This document shows, in pieces, positions 47,230-58,603 of a DNA stretch of 64,000 bases; the stretch's first letter is position 1; each line of letters begins with the position of its first letter. A program made the translations under genes and the position numbers. Source of the DNA: Hymenochaete sp. R1 (Eukaryota; Basidiomycota; Agaricomycetes; Hymenochaetales; Hymenochaetaceae); NCBI GenBank assembly GCA_019400425.1, contig JAFREE010000028.1:62001-126000 (forward strand). Reading direction: 5' to 3'. A model generated the notes under the pieces. The model did no database searches. It worked only from the letters and a program-made list of their open reading frames with translations, and was not told the DNA's origin.

Positions 47230-47869
47230 AAAGAAGGAGGGGAATGCGGCGAACAACGACAATGAAGACAGAAGCAGAGCGCGTCAAGAGCGTAACACAA
47301 AATCCCAAAACACGTGCGGAGAAGGCGTGGGAACTAGTCCATGAAGAGATTTTGCGTTGTATCGCCGAAATTTCTTCCTTCAACACCCTCAAGTCAAATT
47401 GCAGACGCTGTGATACTAAAACACGTCTGTGCCAAAGCAGGGCGAGGATTGATTTTTAAGAACATCTTAGTGCCCGACATAGGTCACCACGAGCTGGGAA
47501 TGTTTTACTTGCAGGTCGTAGGGCTGGTAGTTCAGACAATCAAAGGTTTTTGTATCGTATCGCGCTTCGACTGCGTAAAGTCTGAATAAATCTACTGAAT
47601 TTGATACAAATATCATTGACCACAGCTTCCCTGGTTCGTTGTCACTTGAACTTCTCCTTTGAAGCACGTAAAAAAGTTCAAGATTAGTTCGACGCGACGA
47701 CGATGTGATTCCCATGATTGCTTGTAATTATGTCATCATTGATCATGTAATTTGTGCGCGTCGCGAGTCATGTGATACGTGTCTAAATAACGCGCGTCTG
47801 TGTTCTCTGTTTCCGCAACTCACTGACTCTCGAGCCACCATCTCCTTTCCATCTTCACCTCTTCTTGTC
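47230..47869. promoter_or_regulatory. Divergent promoter region of NUP96 and homeodomain gene
   Basis: 640 bp between head-to-head starts. Pyrimidine-rich leader at 47835-47868 (CCATCTCCTTTCCATCTTCACCTCTTCTTGTC) just before the homeodomain ATG. No defined operator seen. Confidence 0.4.
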
Positions 47870-49173
47870 ATGGCAGGCCCTCTTCGACTCCAGCCTCTCT
47901 CTCGCTCCTCGTCCCTTTCATCTGAGTCAGGCATGCAAGCTTCAAAAGATTTCAGCATCGAGCCTGAAGATGTCTCTTTTGTATCAGTTTCCGCCGCCCC
48001 CAAGCGTACCCGAAAGCGCTTCGCAAAATGGCAACTCATTGCACTTGAAAAGGTCTATGCAGACTTTTCTCATCCGTCTCGAGAAGAGCGGGAGAAATTG
48101 GCGATGCGCATTGAAGTGTACGCGATGTTATCATTTCTATTCTTAAATCATGTCTGAATCTAGTGTATTGTAGAGACTTGCGGGCTGTCACTGTGTGGTT
48201 CCAGAACAAAAGACAGACTGAACGCAAGAACGAGAGCGCACTCGATAATTTTGCCGGACACAAAGGTCCTGCTCCGCTTTCAATGTATCCACCGCACCAC
48301 AACCCAGCGTCTTGTGCTTCTGAACTTTATTCCGCATCCTCAATCCATCGCACATCCATCTCAAAGGCAAAGAGTGGCTTAACCCGCACGGCTAGTGGTT
48401 TCTCGTTAGATCACATTGCTTCGCGCTCGGAACAACAAGGCCCACGCACCCCACGGAAGCTCTCGCGGCATGTATCCCTCTTGGCTGGCCGTGCCCAGTC
48501 TCCTAGTGCTGTCTGGCAAGCAATGCCCTCCTCCCCACTGCAGCCCGAATCGAACCTCAAGGGAAAGCCACAGGGACTTTCCATCTCCCCTTCTGTCAGA
48601 GACACTCTTGAATTCGCTTCTCGAAAAGGTCACAGTGGTCCCATTCGTGGTCGCCGGACGTTAGAATGGGCGTGCGCTGCAGCTCGTTTGGCTCCCAGCA
48701 ATGAAGATTCGGACACCGAGACCATGCCTGCCTCCCCAACGCCTTCAAGCTCGCGCCTCACAGGAGCAAGTAGCTTCACAACCATTACGACCATAACAGA
48801 GGACATCCGAGAAGGCTCTGACGACGATTGCGTGAAAACGGACTTAGTTGTCGAGGATGACGAAGACGACGTAAGGACAGAAATTATTGACACAGAAGGC
48901 GAAGGGGAAAGCGTGCCGGAGACTCATGAGGCGATCACCCCGCAGGCCAGTCAGTCGCAGGCGTGCTTTTCGCGCATGTCTTCACCTTTTGATGTACGTG
49001 GCTCGGCTTCGACCCCCGCATCAGATACGGAGTCAAATTTCGCCTCATTGACTACAAAGGTCCAAAAAGCTCATTCCCTGCCACATTCGGATGATGACGG
49101 AGAGAAAGAGAAGGATATCGATCTTATGAACGCTGCTTGGGCGTTGTGTGGTCTCAGCAGGGTTAGAAAATAA
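47870..49173 (+). CDS. Homeodomain transcription factor
   Basis: Two exons, 47870-48117 and 48174-49173, give about 415 residues. The homeodomain is near residues 44-102: KRTRKRFAKWQLIALEKVYA, then DFSHPSREEREKLAMRIE, and across the intron VDLRAVTVWFQNKRQTERKN. The invariant WF-N-R pattern of recognition helix 3 is intact (W, F, N and R of WFQNKR), and there is no three-residue loop insertion, so it is a typical rather than TALE homeodomain. The long C-terminal part is Ser/Pro-rich with acidic patches (VVEDDEDDVRTEIIDTEGEG) and ends DLMNAAWALCGLSRVRK. It resembles developmental homeodomain regulators of mushroom fungi; a mating-type role is unlikely because there is no partner gene and the neighbours differ. 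Confidence 0.88.
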
Positions 49174-49495
49174 CGAATGACGGATGCTAATTTTTCACAG
49201 AGTTTCTTTCGGAAGATACAATTAGGAGCACCTGAAACATCATTTGCCATGCATTTCTATCCCACTCCCATTCTACTACCAATACCAAGGCCAGCCTTCA
49301 CCGTCTTGTCACCTTGTCACTGTATTCAAACGTCCATTCTTTCAACGCGTATTTATTCTTGTGCGCTTATGTAGACACCACAGAAAAATCGATACCTTGC
49401 CTCCAGATTTTCCGCTAGGTATATAAGTGGAGACACCGCGAATAAGCCGGCCAAAACATACTCAAGTCAAATGGAGAAAGAAATACAGTTTGAAA
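49174..49495. other. 3' spacer between convergent genes
   Basis: About 320 bp between the stops of the homeodomain gene and the methyltransferase gene. No feature seen. Confidence 0.4.
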
Positions 49496-50779
49496 TTAAT
49501 TTACCCAACAAATTTTAAACAAACGGTAACCCGATTCATCAACACGACCCACACCACCACTCCTCTCCACCTCCTCCACCATGACAGACATCAACCTAAG
49601 CCCCCTCGATACTTTCTGATCCTGACCAAGTTTGGAGCCGAGTTTAGGAAAGACGTCGAAAACGGCCGCCGCCAAACCTTCATGTCTACCTGTGTTTCGC
49701 AGCGCGATAATCATCCAAAAAGTGCCGCCCTGGGGGCATTCGGGCGAAGGTCGCTTCAAAAGTCTTGACACGCAGACCCGTATCCAACCTGCATGACGGG
49801 GATCGTATACAACGTCGGCTGCAAGAATAAGATCAAAAGTTCGGTCCAATGGGGTGTCAAACTTGGGGTTCTCCCAGTCGAGTGGAAGCACATCGACTGA
49901 GGGTTTGTCCTCGGGAGAGAAATTGAGGTCCACGTTAGCCTGAAGATTGACAAGGACGTCGGGATGAAAATCCGTCGCGACGATAGCGGCAGGCATAAGC
50001 TCTTCCGATTCCGTAACCATGGAGCGGAGAATCTTGGACGCAGCGATACTGAGCATGCCTGTCCCAGCTCCCAGTTCGAGAGTTCGTAAAGACCGTGTAT
50101 GATCGATGCCAAAACGTAGTGGATCCTCAGCCATCATTCGAGCAAAGTGGATGGCACTGGCCCAGCTCTGGAGGCCTACGGAGCTATGGTCTTCCGGTGC
50201 AATCAAGTCACCGAGCTCGACATTGATGGATTTCGTGCTTGAAGCGATTGGAAAGTTGAACTTGCGCGTTAACGTTTCGACGTCCTCGCTCACATCGGCT
50301 GAGTTTGACAAGAGCGATGCTGCCTTTTCGACCAAAGCCTCCCTACTTTCGGTTTCTTCGTCCGACAACGGTGATTCGATGGGGTATATCCATTCAGAAG
50401 AACGGGCGATGAAGCCAGTAAGCCATCGAACGACGAAGTCGCGCTCTATTTGATCGCTCCGGACCATTCGCAAAGTTTCTTCGATATGGTCTTCTTCTAA
50501 TTCGTTCGATGTTGCGTCGTCGTCTTCTTCAGCAGAAGCATAACCTGAATCAACAGGCGCATCTTTCTTCAACAAGCGCTTTTTCCATCCTGTTTGCAAG
50601 CTGTTATCAACTGCCTGCAGCGAACCGCCAACCTCGCGAGAAACGCGAGTGATGTGGCGAGCGTCCCATCTCTTGTAGATAAACGCCAGTCGCTCGATGC
50701 CACCTTCCACCTCCTCGGTCGAAAGCGAAAAGAGTTTGAAAAGAGGGAATAGGAAGTCAGACGGATTATAAGTAACCAT
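49496..50779 (-). CDS. Protein-lysine methyltransferase-like (METTL21/FAM86/Efm2 group)
   Basis: Intronless frame of 427 codons from ATG 50779 (MVTYNPSDFLFPLFKLFSLS). A FAM86-like N-terminal region is followed by an acidic, low-complexity stretch (SGYASAEEDDDATSNELEED). Then comes a seven-beta-strand Rossmann methyltransferase: motif I LRTLELGAGTGMLSIAA binds S-adenosylmethionine, IVATDFHPDVLVNLQANVD is the acidic loop, and FDLILAADVVYDPRHAGWI holds the D-(V)-V-Y post-motif typical of METTL21-type lysine methyltransferases. The domain spans about residues 200-425. Budding yeast relatives methylate translation elongation factors; which substrate is used here cannot be read from the sequence. 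Length matches yeast Efm2 (about 420). Confidence 0.8.
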   Translation of the reverse strand: MVTYNPSDFLFPLFKLFSLSTEEVEGGIERLAFIYKRWDARHITRVSREVGGSLQAVDNSLQTGWKKRLLKKDAPVDSGYASAEEDDDATSNELEEDHIEETLRMVRSDQIERDFVVRWLTGFIARSSEWIYPIESPLSDEETESREALVEKAASLLSNSADVSEDVETLTRKFNFPIASSTKSINVELGDLIAPEDHSSVGLQSWASAIHFARMMAEDPLRFGIDHTRSLRTLELGAGTGMLSIAASKILRSMVTESEELMPAAIVATDFHPDVLVNLQANVDLNFSPEDKPSVDVLPLDWENPKFDTPLDRTFDLILAADVVYDPRHAGWIRVCVSRLLKRPSPECPQGGTFWMIIALRNTGRHEGLAAAVFDVFPKLGSKLGQDQKVSRGLRLMSVMVEEVERSGGVGRVDESGYRLFKICWVN

Positions 50780-50993
50780 GGTGTCTAGGTTGAGTTCTAA
50801 AAGCGGTCCAAAGTTTCCGGTCTTGCAATTCTATGACAAAATTTAGGTCTATCGCTGTAGTATGGGTATCGTTTGTCGTCTATGATCTATGATCTATTCG
50901 AAGAAATGCGCATGGTGGGGTCAGAGACCCCCGAGTCCATCCATCTTGAGAAAAAAGGCGAAAGAGGTGAAGGTAGGAGACGAAGGAACAAGT
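50780..50993. other. Spacer between methyltransferase start and foldback element
   Basis: About 210 bp upstream of the methyltransferase start codon, so it holds its promoter. Ends at the TA target site of the foldback element. Confidence 0.4.
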
Positions 50994-51071
50994 TACAGCG
51001 ATTTCAGAAAACCTTGTCAGGAGGTGATTTTTTTTCGTTGGTGTCGCGTTGTCCAAAAAAGGGAAGTTCCC
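50993..51071 (+). repeat. Left arm of the 79-bp perfect inverted repeat
   Basis: Bases 50993-51071 are identical to the reverse complement of 51308-51386. Similarity continues more loosely for about 30 bases inward (CGCATTTGGGAAGC against ATATTTGGAAATC). Confidence 0.9.
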
Positions 51072-51383
51072 GCATTTGGGAAGCGACGAAGGCATGCGCG
51101 GCATGCATCTCCTTTGCTTCCACTGCTCACCACTTGCCCTCCACCCCTTGCCCTTGGGGTTTTTCTTTGCTGTGTGCATTCCTAGCGGCCATAGAAAGGT
51201 CGAGGAGAGTCGGAGAGCCCCCTAGGACACGGAATGGGCGCCGAACTGGCTCTACAGAGGCAAAATTTAAAAGGCTGCTGCCGCGCGCGACAGTGATTTC
51301 CAAATATGGGAACTTCCCTTTTTTGGACAACGCGACACCAACGAAAAAAAATCACCTCCTGACAAGGTTTTCTGAAATCGCTG
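50996..51383. mobile_element. 388-bp foldback/MITE-like element with TA target duplication
   Basis: Termini are perfect inverted repeats starting CAGCGATTTCAGAAAACC and ending in its complement, flanked on both sides by TA (50994-50995 and 51384-51385). With the flanking TA the identical arms are 79 bp each; the middle is about 236 bp with no transposase. Just inside each arm is a small palindrome of the form TTCCC(G/A)(C/T)ATTTGG(G/A). A TA target site and CAG-type terminus suit the Tc1/mariner-pogo superfamily, but that assignment is inference. The arms have not diverged, so insertion or the last conversion was recent. Confidence 0.75.
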
Positions 51384-51386
51384 TAA
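51308..51386 (-). repeat. Right arm of the 79-bp perfect inverted repeat
   Basis: Exact reverse complement of 50993-51071. The pair could fold into a long hairpin when transcribed, making it a possible source of double-stranded RNA. Confidence 0.9.
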
Positions 51387-51815
51387 TCAATTTGATGGAA
51401 TTTTGTCAACTCGATTCGTGACTGGACTTTTCCCTCAAACGTGCGCTGATCGACACTACCATTTTTGGGTTTGATACCGACAGCTTGGCCAACCCAAACC
51501 CTAGGATCTGGATTCTCGATCCTCGCTACACTCAAACTGTAAGTTTGGATAGTCACATTACATCGCCTGCTTTACTTTTAATTGTTGACCTCCATTTTCT
51601 TTTCTTTTTTAAATAGAGAGAACCAAAAATAAAATGACACCGCCAAAGACCCCAAAATAGATACTAAACTCGATGCCGCGGAATGGGACGGAAAACTACA
51701 CCCAAGACCGTTGCTCCGGTTCCAGAAGGTCATTCTACAAATCTTTAAATCACGGGGCAGACACCATTTTGAATTAAACGTACGTCTTGTACTCGAGCTG
51801 GGTACCTGGACTGTG

Positions 51816-52533
51816 CTATTCTCGTGCCTTTCCGCCAAACGTTGTGGCGTTGCCCCACTTGACTTTTGCGGCGCGGCATGGTCCATGTGCAATCATCTTC
51901 GTCCAGAAGACTTGCCTGAGGCACATAGTCAGCAAGAATAAGACGTAGAATGCGATCGTACACACTTCTGAGATGGGGACACCCTTGCCGATTCTCCTGG
52001 TTTTCTGAGACTCACGGACAGCTATAGCTGCCTTCTTGCTCCTTGAAGCAGGTCTATTCCAGCAAAGGTTGTCATCATCGAGAAGGTTGCTTTCATCCTA
52101 CTAGCTGTGAGTGATGAATTACACTATATGAATGCCATTGATCCTACCTCATATTCAAAGTTGCTGGCTATTAAGAAGTCTCCGGGCCCCTCCACGACGA
52201 AGTCAACCTAAGGATAGCGTTAGCTTTTCATGTGCCAAACATACTTCGAACAGAGACTTGCAAGTGTGCTGCATTCGGAGCTCAAGGTAGCAGTGTCAAA
52301 GTTTGTCTCTAACTTGTCATAAGCATCAGCCTTTACATCCATTAGATTAATGTACCACCCGATGAATGAAATCAATGAACAAACATGGAGTACCGGTTCT
52401 TGAATAGATTCAATCAATGGGTAAAATATGGGCTTCTTGAATATTTGCTGAAGAACCTTCTTGGCTGGTGACTAATCAGGTTTAGTTACTCATCTTGAAC
52501 ATCAAGTGCGAATTGTTGAAGAGGGCTTACCAT
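51816..52533 (-). pseudogene. Membrane-protein gene of unknown family, probably damaged
   Basis: Exon-like pieces on the minus strand: a start codon followed at once by a GTAAGC donor (52531-52533); 52245-52471 with KKVLQQIFKKPIFYPLIESI, LHVCSLISFIGWYINLMD and ADAYDKLETNFDTATL; 52148-52207 with VDFVVEGPGDFLIASNFEYE; and 51816-52097 with GKGVPISEVCTIAFYVLFLL and GNATTFGGKARE. The pieces look like one conserved protein with two membrane segments. However, the strong GTATGT donor at 52244 puts the next exon out of frame. The alternative GTTTGG donor would need a 33-nt intron. A TAG also cuts off what looks like a natural tail (HSPGTQLEYKTYV) after 51816. A working gene with an unusual intron remains possible. 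Confidence 0.4.
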
Positions 52534-53705
52534 GGCGGTGAGGGAACGTGAAGACGTTGTGAGGGGACTGGATAAAAGGCGGAGAGGGAGTGGTTGAAGT
52601 TCGGAGACCGATGGAGTGCAGAGAAGAGAAGATGCGAGTTTAATAGGGAGGAGGACCCTACATATAACAAGTCATCATTCTCTATAAGGAACGCATAGAG
52701 ACTCAGAGACGTCGCCTGACCCAGGGACGGCTCCGCAATTGGACAAGCACCTGAGAGGTTATTTTTAACATCCTTTGCCAACAACAACAGATAACACGAT
52801 AACTGACCAACAAGACCCGTGTAGTGGCCTGGAAACAGAGACGGTGCCGATTGCTTTTGGCTTGAAGAGCAGCGGAAGCGCGACGTATAGAGTGTGTGCC
52901 GGCCCCGACAAGGTTCCGGAATTTGCTTCGAGCTAAAAATTGTCAGACCGTGCATGTGGGTCGTTCAATAGATCATGGCGGGACTGCGGAGAAATTACGG
53001 GACGGCTCCCCGGCATTCAACTTAGCTAGCATCGTTACACAATCAAACGATATATATATGATGATATCAATAGTCAGAGGGCCGATTCAAAGGTGCTTAC
53101 AGATAGTTGCACTACATCTGCGCACGAAATCATTGCAGAATAAGGAACGGACTGCCACAACACAGTTTCAAAAAATCGAGAGTTCAATTATTGCACTCTA
53201 TATTTGCTATGAGGTCTAAAAAAAGCAGAGCAACGTTAGGAAGTTGATGGTGCCATAACTTCGGGTGGACTTATGACGGCAGATCTGCGGATGTCCGACC
53301 ATGTAGTTCACTCACGTTTTCTAGGTTTGAGGATGCCAGGGACTTTGTTATGGGCTGACGTTTCGTAAAAATCACTGAGATCTCTTTGCGTACCACACAA
53401 ATTGATTAGAGTACATCGGATTTAAATAACAAACGATGCCTAGATAATAAATAATGAACGAACTGTATTTAAGACAGTGTACTGGCTTGAACGAAAGTGT
53501 GAAAAAGCTCACCAGACTCGAAAAAACCTGGTGCCTAGCAAGTCGAAAAAATGACATGAATTACAGATCTACCACTAGTTTGTGGGTCACTTTGCCCTGA
53601 TGTCATCGAAAAATCAAGAGATGGATACTTTTTGACAACAGGCTCGTATACAGAAGACTTTCCAAGGTCAGAAATCGGCTTCCCACCACATGTTCTCTCG
53701 CGTTA
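52534..53705. other. Intergenic region, no gene recognised
   Basis: About 1.2 kb. The minus frame at 52527-52955 and the plus frame at 52896-53219 have no recognisable content. A short TATA-rich patch lies near 53046-53056. Confidence 0.4.
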
Positions 53706-55465
<1,760 letters not shown>

Positions 55466-55640
55466 GCTTATGGTTCAAGAAAGAAGGATTTTGGAACCTT
55501 CTTGCTGTTTTGAGCACACCGTGACCGCCAGTACTAAGAGTGCCAGTGCGCTGCCGAATTGGGTTGGCATTTTTGTGCACGTGACTTCTTTATGTCTTTT
55601 CTCTTCGGCGCGTTTTCAGTTGGCAAAGACTTTCACTTCC
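55466..55640. promoter_or_regulatory. 175-bp bidirectional promoter, RVB2 and MRPL2
   Basis: Only 175 bp separate the two head-to-head start codons, so both transcripts must initiate here or overlap at their 5' ends. No TATA box is apparent; TTCTTTATGTCTTTTCTCTTC is a pyrimidine-rich patch on the plus strand before the MRPL2 ATG. Confidence 0.55.
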
Positions 55641-56865
55641 ATGTTCTCAGCAGTCAGGGCGGGCACGCAGCTCTTGCGAACATGCTCGTCGTCTCAGGCT
55701 ACTGCAGTAACCCGAGCACGGTCATTGGGCCTGCCCTCGTCTCGATTTTACGCTACAGAAGTACAGTCGAGAAGCAGTGATATCAATGCTGCTCTGTCCC
55801 GTACAACTGCCCTCTTCAAAACCTATAAACCTGTTTCTCCCGGTATTCGACATCTAAAACGACCCATCAATGACCATCTTTGGAAAGGCAGGCCTATTCA
55901 AGCTCTCACTTCTCCCCTGAGAAGGAAGGGTGGCCGTAATAACCATGGTCGAATCGTTGTTCGCCATATTGGGGGTGGTCACAAACGTCGGCTTCGTTTG
56001 GTGGATTTCATGAGGGTTGATGAAGGTCCTCAGGATGTTGTACGTATCGAGTACGACCCAGGACGCTCAGCACACATCGCTCTCTTGCGCTCTCGAGAGC
56101 CGAACGCCAATAACGGTCTCCGCTACAGTTACATACTGGCTCCCGAAGGCCTTCGTTCTGGCGACGTTGTTCAAAGTTTCAGGAATGGCGTTCCCGCGGG
56201 CATAGTCCCTGGTTTCGATGGCAATCTCAACACTTCGATAGTATCAGATGAGGATGGAGGCTCGGCAGCGCAGACGTCAACCCAATCGCTAATGATTGGC
56301 TTGCTCAGAGCAGCAACGGTCCGTACAGGAAACGTGCTCCCTCTAAAACTCATTCCGCCCGGCACTCCCATCCACTGTGTCTCGCTCTTCCCAGAACGAA
56401 AAATGAATCTCGTGCGCTCTGCAGGAACGTTCGCTACAGTCGTCGTCCATGAGGATAACGGCAAATACACTCAGGTCAAACTGCAGAGCGGTGAAGTTCG
56501 TCTCGTGCTTCAAAGTTGTTGTGCGGCGATTGGCAAAGTCAGTAATCCCTTGTGGAGGAACCGTAACTTAGGAAAGGCCGGTAGGAGTCGTTGGTTAGGA
56601 AGAAGGCCGCATGTACGTGGTACGGCGATGAATAGGTATTGTGTTCCTATCGCTTCGTTCGATGTGCATGTTCGATGTTTTAAATAGGTGTGATCATCCT
56701 CATGGCGGTGGACGAGGAAAGTCGAAGGGTAACAAACATCCTCGTTCTATATGGGGTTGGCTTACGAAGGGGAAGAGAACAAGGCGACCAGGACCCAAGG
56801 GTCCAAAGGGCAGCAACAAGATGGTGGTGAAGGAACGTCCTCGCGGGAAAGAGAAGAGGCAGTAG
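55641..56865 (+). CDS. Mitochondrial large-subunit ribosomal protein uL2m
   Basis: Homolog of bacterial L2 and yeast Rml2, which sits at the peptidyl transferase centre of the mitoribosome. Exons 55641-56635 and 56688-56865 join in frame, about 390 residues. The first about 40 residues ([20 protein letters not shown]) form a targeting peptide. L2 motifs: [15 protein letters not shown], then [20 protein letters not shown] and [11 protein letters not shown], an OB-like domain with [16 protein letters not shown], and the C-terminal [12 protein letters not shown] joined to [19 protein letters not shown]. This is the conserved His-rich loop; its essential histidine (first H of HPHGGG) is present. 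ATG 55641 was chosen because the frame further upstream lies in the RVB2 promoter and lacks targeting-peptide character. Confidence 0.93.
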
Positions 56866-57028
56866 ACTTCATATTCGCATTTAGATGCACGGTTCGTCAT
56901 ACACATCGCTCGATTGCACAACGTTCAAATCGCATTTCATACTGTGTTATCTTAAATTGAGTGACAAAAGGCTGATAAGGAGTATGCTATCGCACTAAGT
57001 TTGATCAAACGTACATGGGCAACATCGA

Positions 57029-57310
57029 TCACTCCTCGGTCTCATCGTTATCATCATTAGCCTCGTCTGTCTGATCTTTGTTCGGCTCTTTAGAGTTTTC
57101 CAGCGTCCCAACAGCATCCCGCCATACAGTGAGCATCTCCCCTATTTGGGTCTTCGCCTGAAGAACGTTGTTTTGAAGACCGTTGTAAAATTTGTGCTGA
57201 GACTCGTTTGGCGTCACCGGAAACGCGATTACTCCCGACATGGCTTGAGTGACGGGTTTCGTACCTTTTGGAGGACGTAGATCGTATGTTAATTCTAAGC
57301 TTCGCGACAT
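57029..57310 (-). CDS. Small acidic protein, Gon7-like (KEOPS subunit) candidate
   Basis: 93 codons from ATG 57310: MSRSLELTYDLRPPKGTKPV, a short beta-rich N terminus, a helix (HKFYNGLQNNVLQAKTQIGE, MLTVWRDAVGTLE), then a very acidic tail (DEANDDNDETEE). Size, beta-helix-acidic-tail order and the helix text fit Gon7/GON7, the small disordered subunit of the KEOPS complex that supports tRNA t6A synthesis, but Gon7 proteins are poorly conserved and the match is one of pattern only. It is flanked by MRPL2 (tail-to-tail, 163 bp). Confidence 0.45.
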   Translation of the reverse strand: MSRSLELTYDLRPPKGTKPVTQAMSGVIAFPVTPNESQHKFYNGLQNNVLQAKTQIGEMLTVWRDAVGTLENSKEPNKDQTDEANDDNDETEE

Positions 57311-57864
57311 GAAAAAGCAATTCAAGCAGCTGGAGTGACTAGTTTGAAGAACGAGAGGGACTTAGGCTTGATACCACAGTAAACACTAGTACTAAAGAGT
57401 CAACTCAAGTGCGCAGACTTAAATACATGTATACCGCAGATCGTCACTTTCCCACGGTTCTTTTGGATCGTATAAATGAACTATTGTAGTAGGTTTTAGT
57501 CGAAAATGCACCATTTGTCAAAGCCCGTCGCTATTGTGCATGTGAAGAAAGCTTTCATCCTGGTCTGTTAAAGAGTTGGAGGGTGCCCATTGGACACAAG
57601 AAAAAGTGTCTCACTCACACTGCGAAATTTGTAGTTGTACTTGTGTGTCCAACAAACAAGTGCAAAGAAGCCACCAAACACCATATATTCCACTCAAAAA
57701 CACACTCGTATCAAACACAGAACACAAAGGTCATTCTTAAGGAGCGAAGAAAAGATTGAAATTGAGACCGTGAACTATACTTTACGTCACCCGGCAAGTA
57801 CGAAGACTGGGGCATCATTTCGTTAGTTGCATGCAGTTCATGACGCTTCGTAGAAGCCTTAGAC
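57311..57864. other. Spacer upstream of the Gon7-like gene and 3' of the secreted-protein gene
   Basis: About 550 bp; presumably promoter of the 57310 gene and 3' UTR of the next. No other feature. Confidence 0.4.
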
Positions 57865-58603
57865 TTAGAGGCCGAGGAGACCCAACAAGAGGCCAAGGCC
57901 AAGGCTGTCGAGAAGACCACCGACGCTCGCGAGCCTGATTATGATTGTGAGCTTCTTGAAAGAGAGTTGTGCATAGGCAACGTAGGACTTACAATCCACC
58001 GAGAAGAGCACCAAGACCAATGACGACGACGTCGAGGCCTTTGATCAGCTTGAACAGTGCAATGTCGAGAGCGGCGATGAGACCTCCGAGACCGAAGAGA
58101 ACGATGTCGAGGCCTTTGAGCACTGTAACTATGTCCTAAAATAGACTATCAGTGGGATTATCAAGTGAAACAGGAAGACACCAAATTACCTTAATGAGCG
58201 CTGCAACGAGACCAGCGACAGCCGAGGCAATTTGGCGTTTCTCGACAGCAGTAGAGCGGGCAGAGACAGTGGAGATGGAGTCGGTAGCCGTATTGATGGA
58301 ATTGATCAACTCGTTGACGAGGGACTGGGCTTGGCTAGCGGAGGACGCGCTCTCTGTAGGTGGTCGCCCACGATGAAGAAAAATGCGAGAGATGCTTGTA
58401 AGTACGCAATCGTTAAGAGGTATACTATTGAATCAATCACGGAGCTGCGGCAAGATGCTGTCCGTCGAACTCTTGAGGGTGTTGACAATTGACTCGACAC
58501 TGTTGTCCTGGCGTTTCTCGTTAGCAGGAGCAGGGCTGGCTACTGCGAAGATGGAGAGCGCGCAGAAGAAGGCGAAGAAAGAGATGATTCGGGAGAAAAG
58601 CAT
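57865..58603 (-). CDS. Small secreted protein with Kex2 sites and Gly/Leu-rich tail
   Basis: Four exons (58441-58603, 58190-58353, 57993-58135, 57865-57934) give 179 residues. Residues 1-23 (MLFSRIISFFAFFCALSIFA) are a signal peptide, followed by PAPANEKRQDNSVESIVNTL: a Lys-Arg dibasic site typical of Kex2 processing. A helical Ser/Thr-rich segment (QSLVNELINSINTATDSIST) ends in a second Lys-Arg (TAVEKRQIASAVAGLVAALI). The rest is strongly hydrophobic with regular Gly: LKGLDIVLFGLGGLIAALD, then KGLDVVVIGLGALLGGL and SVGGLLDSLGLGLLLGLLGL at the end. There are almost no Cys residues, so it is not a hydrophobin. Likely cleaved into a soluble part and a surface-active or membrane-associated part; function unknown. 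Confidence 0.75.

Noticed and set aside
46622..47344. 240-codon plus-strand frame
   Set aside because: Exactly antisense to the first exon of NUP96; its Ser-rich text is the complement of the acidic Nup96 segment.
47870..50779. Mating-type (HD) locus
   Set aside because: Only one homeodomain gene, no divergent HD1/HD2 pair and no mitochondrial intermediate peptidase or beta-flanking gene next to it.
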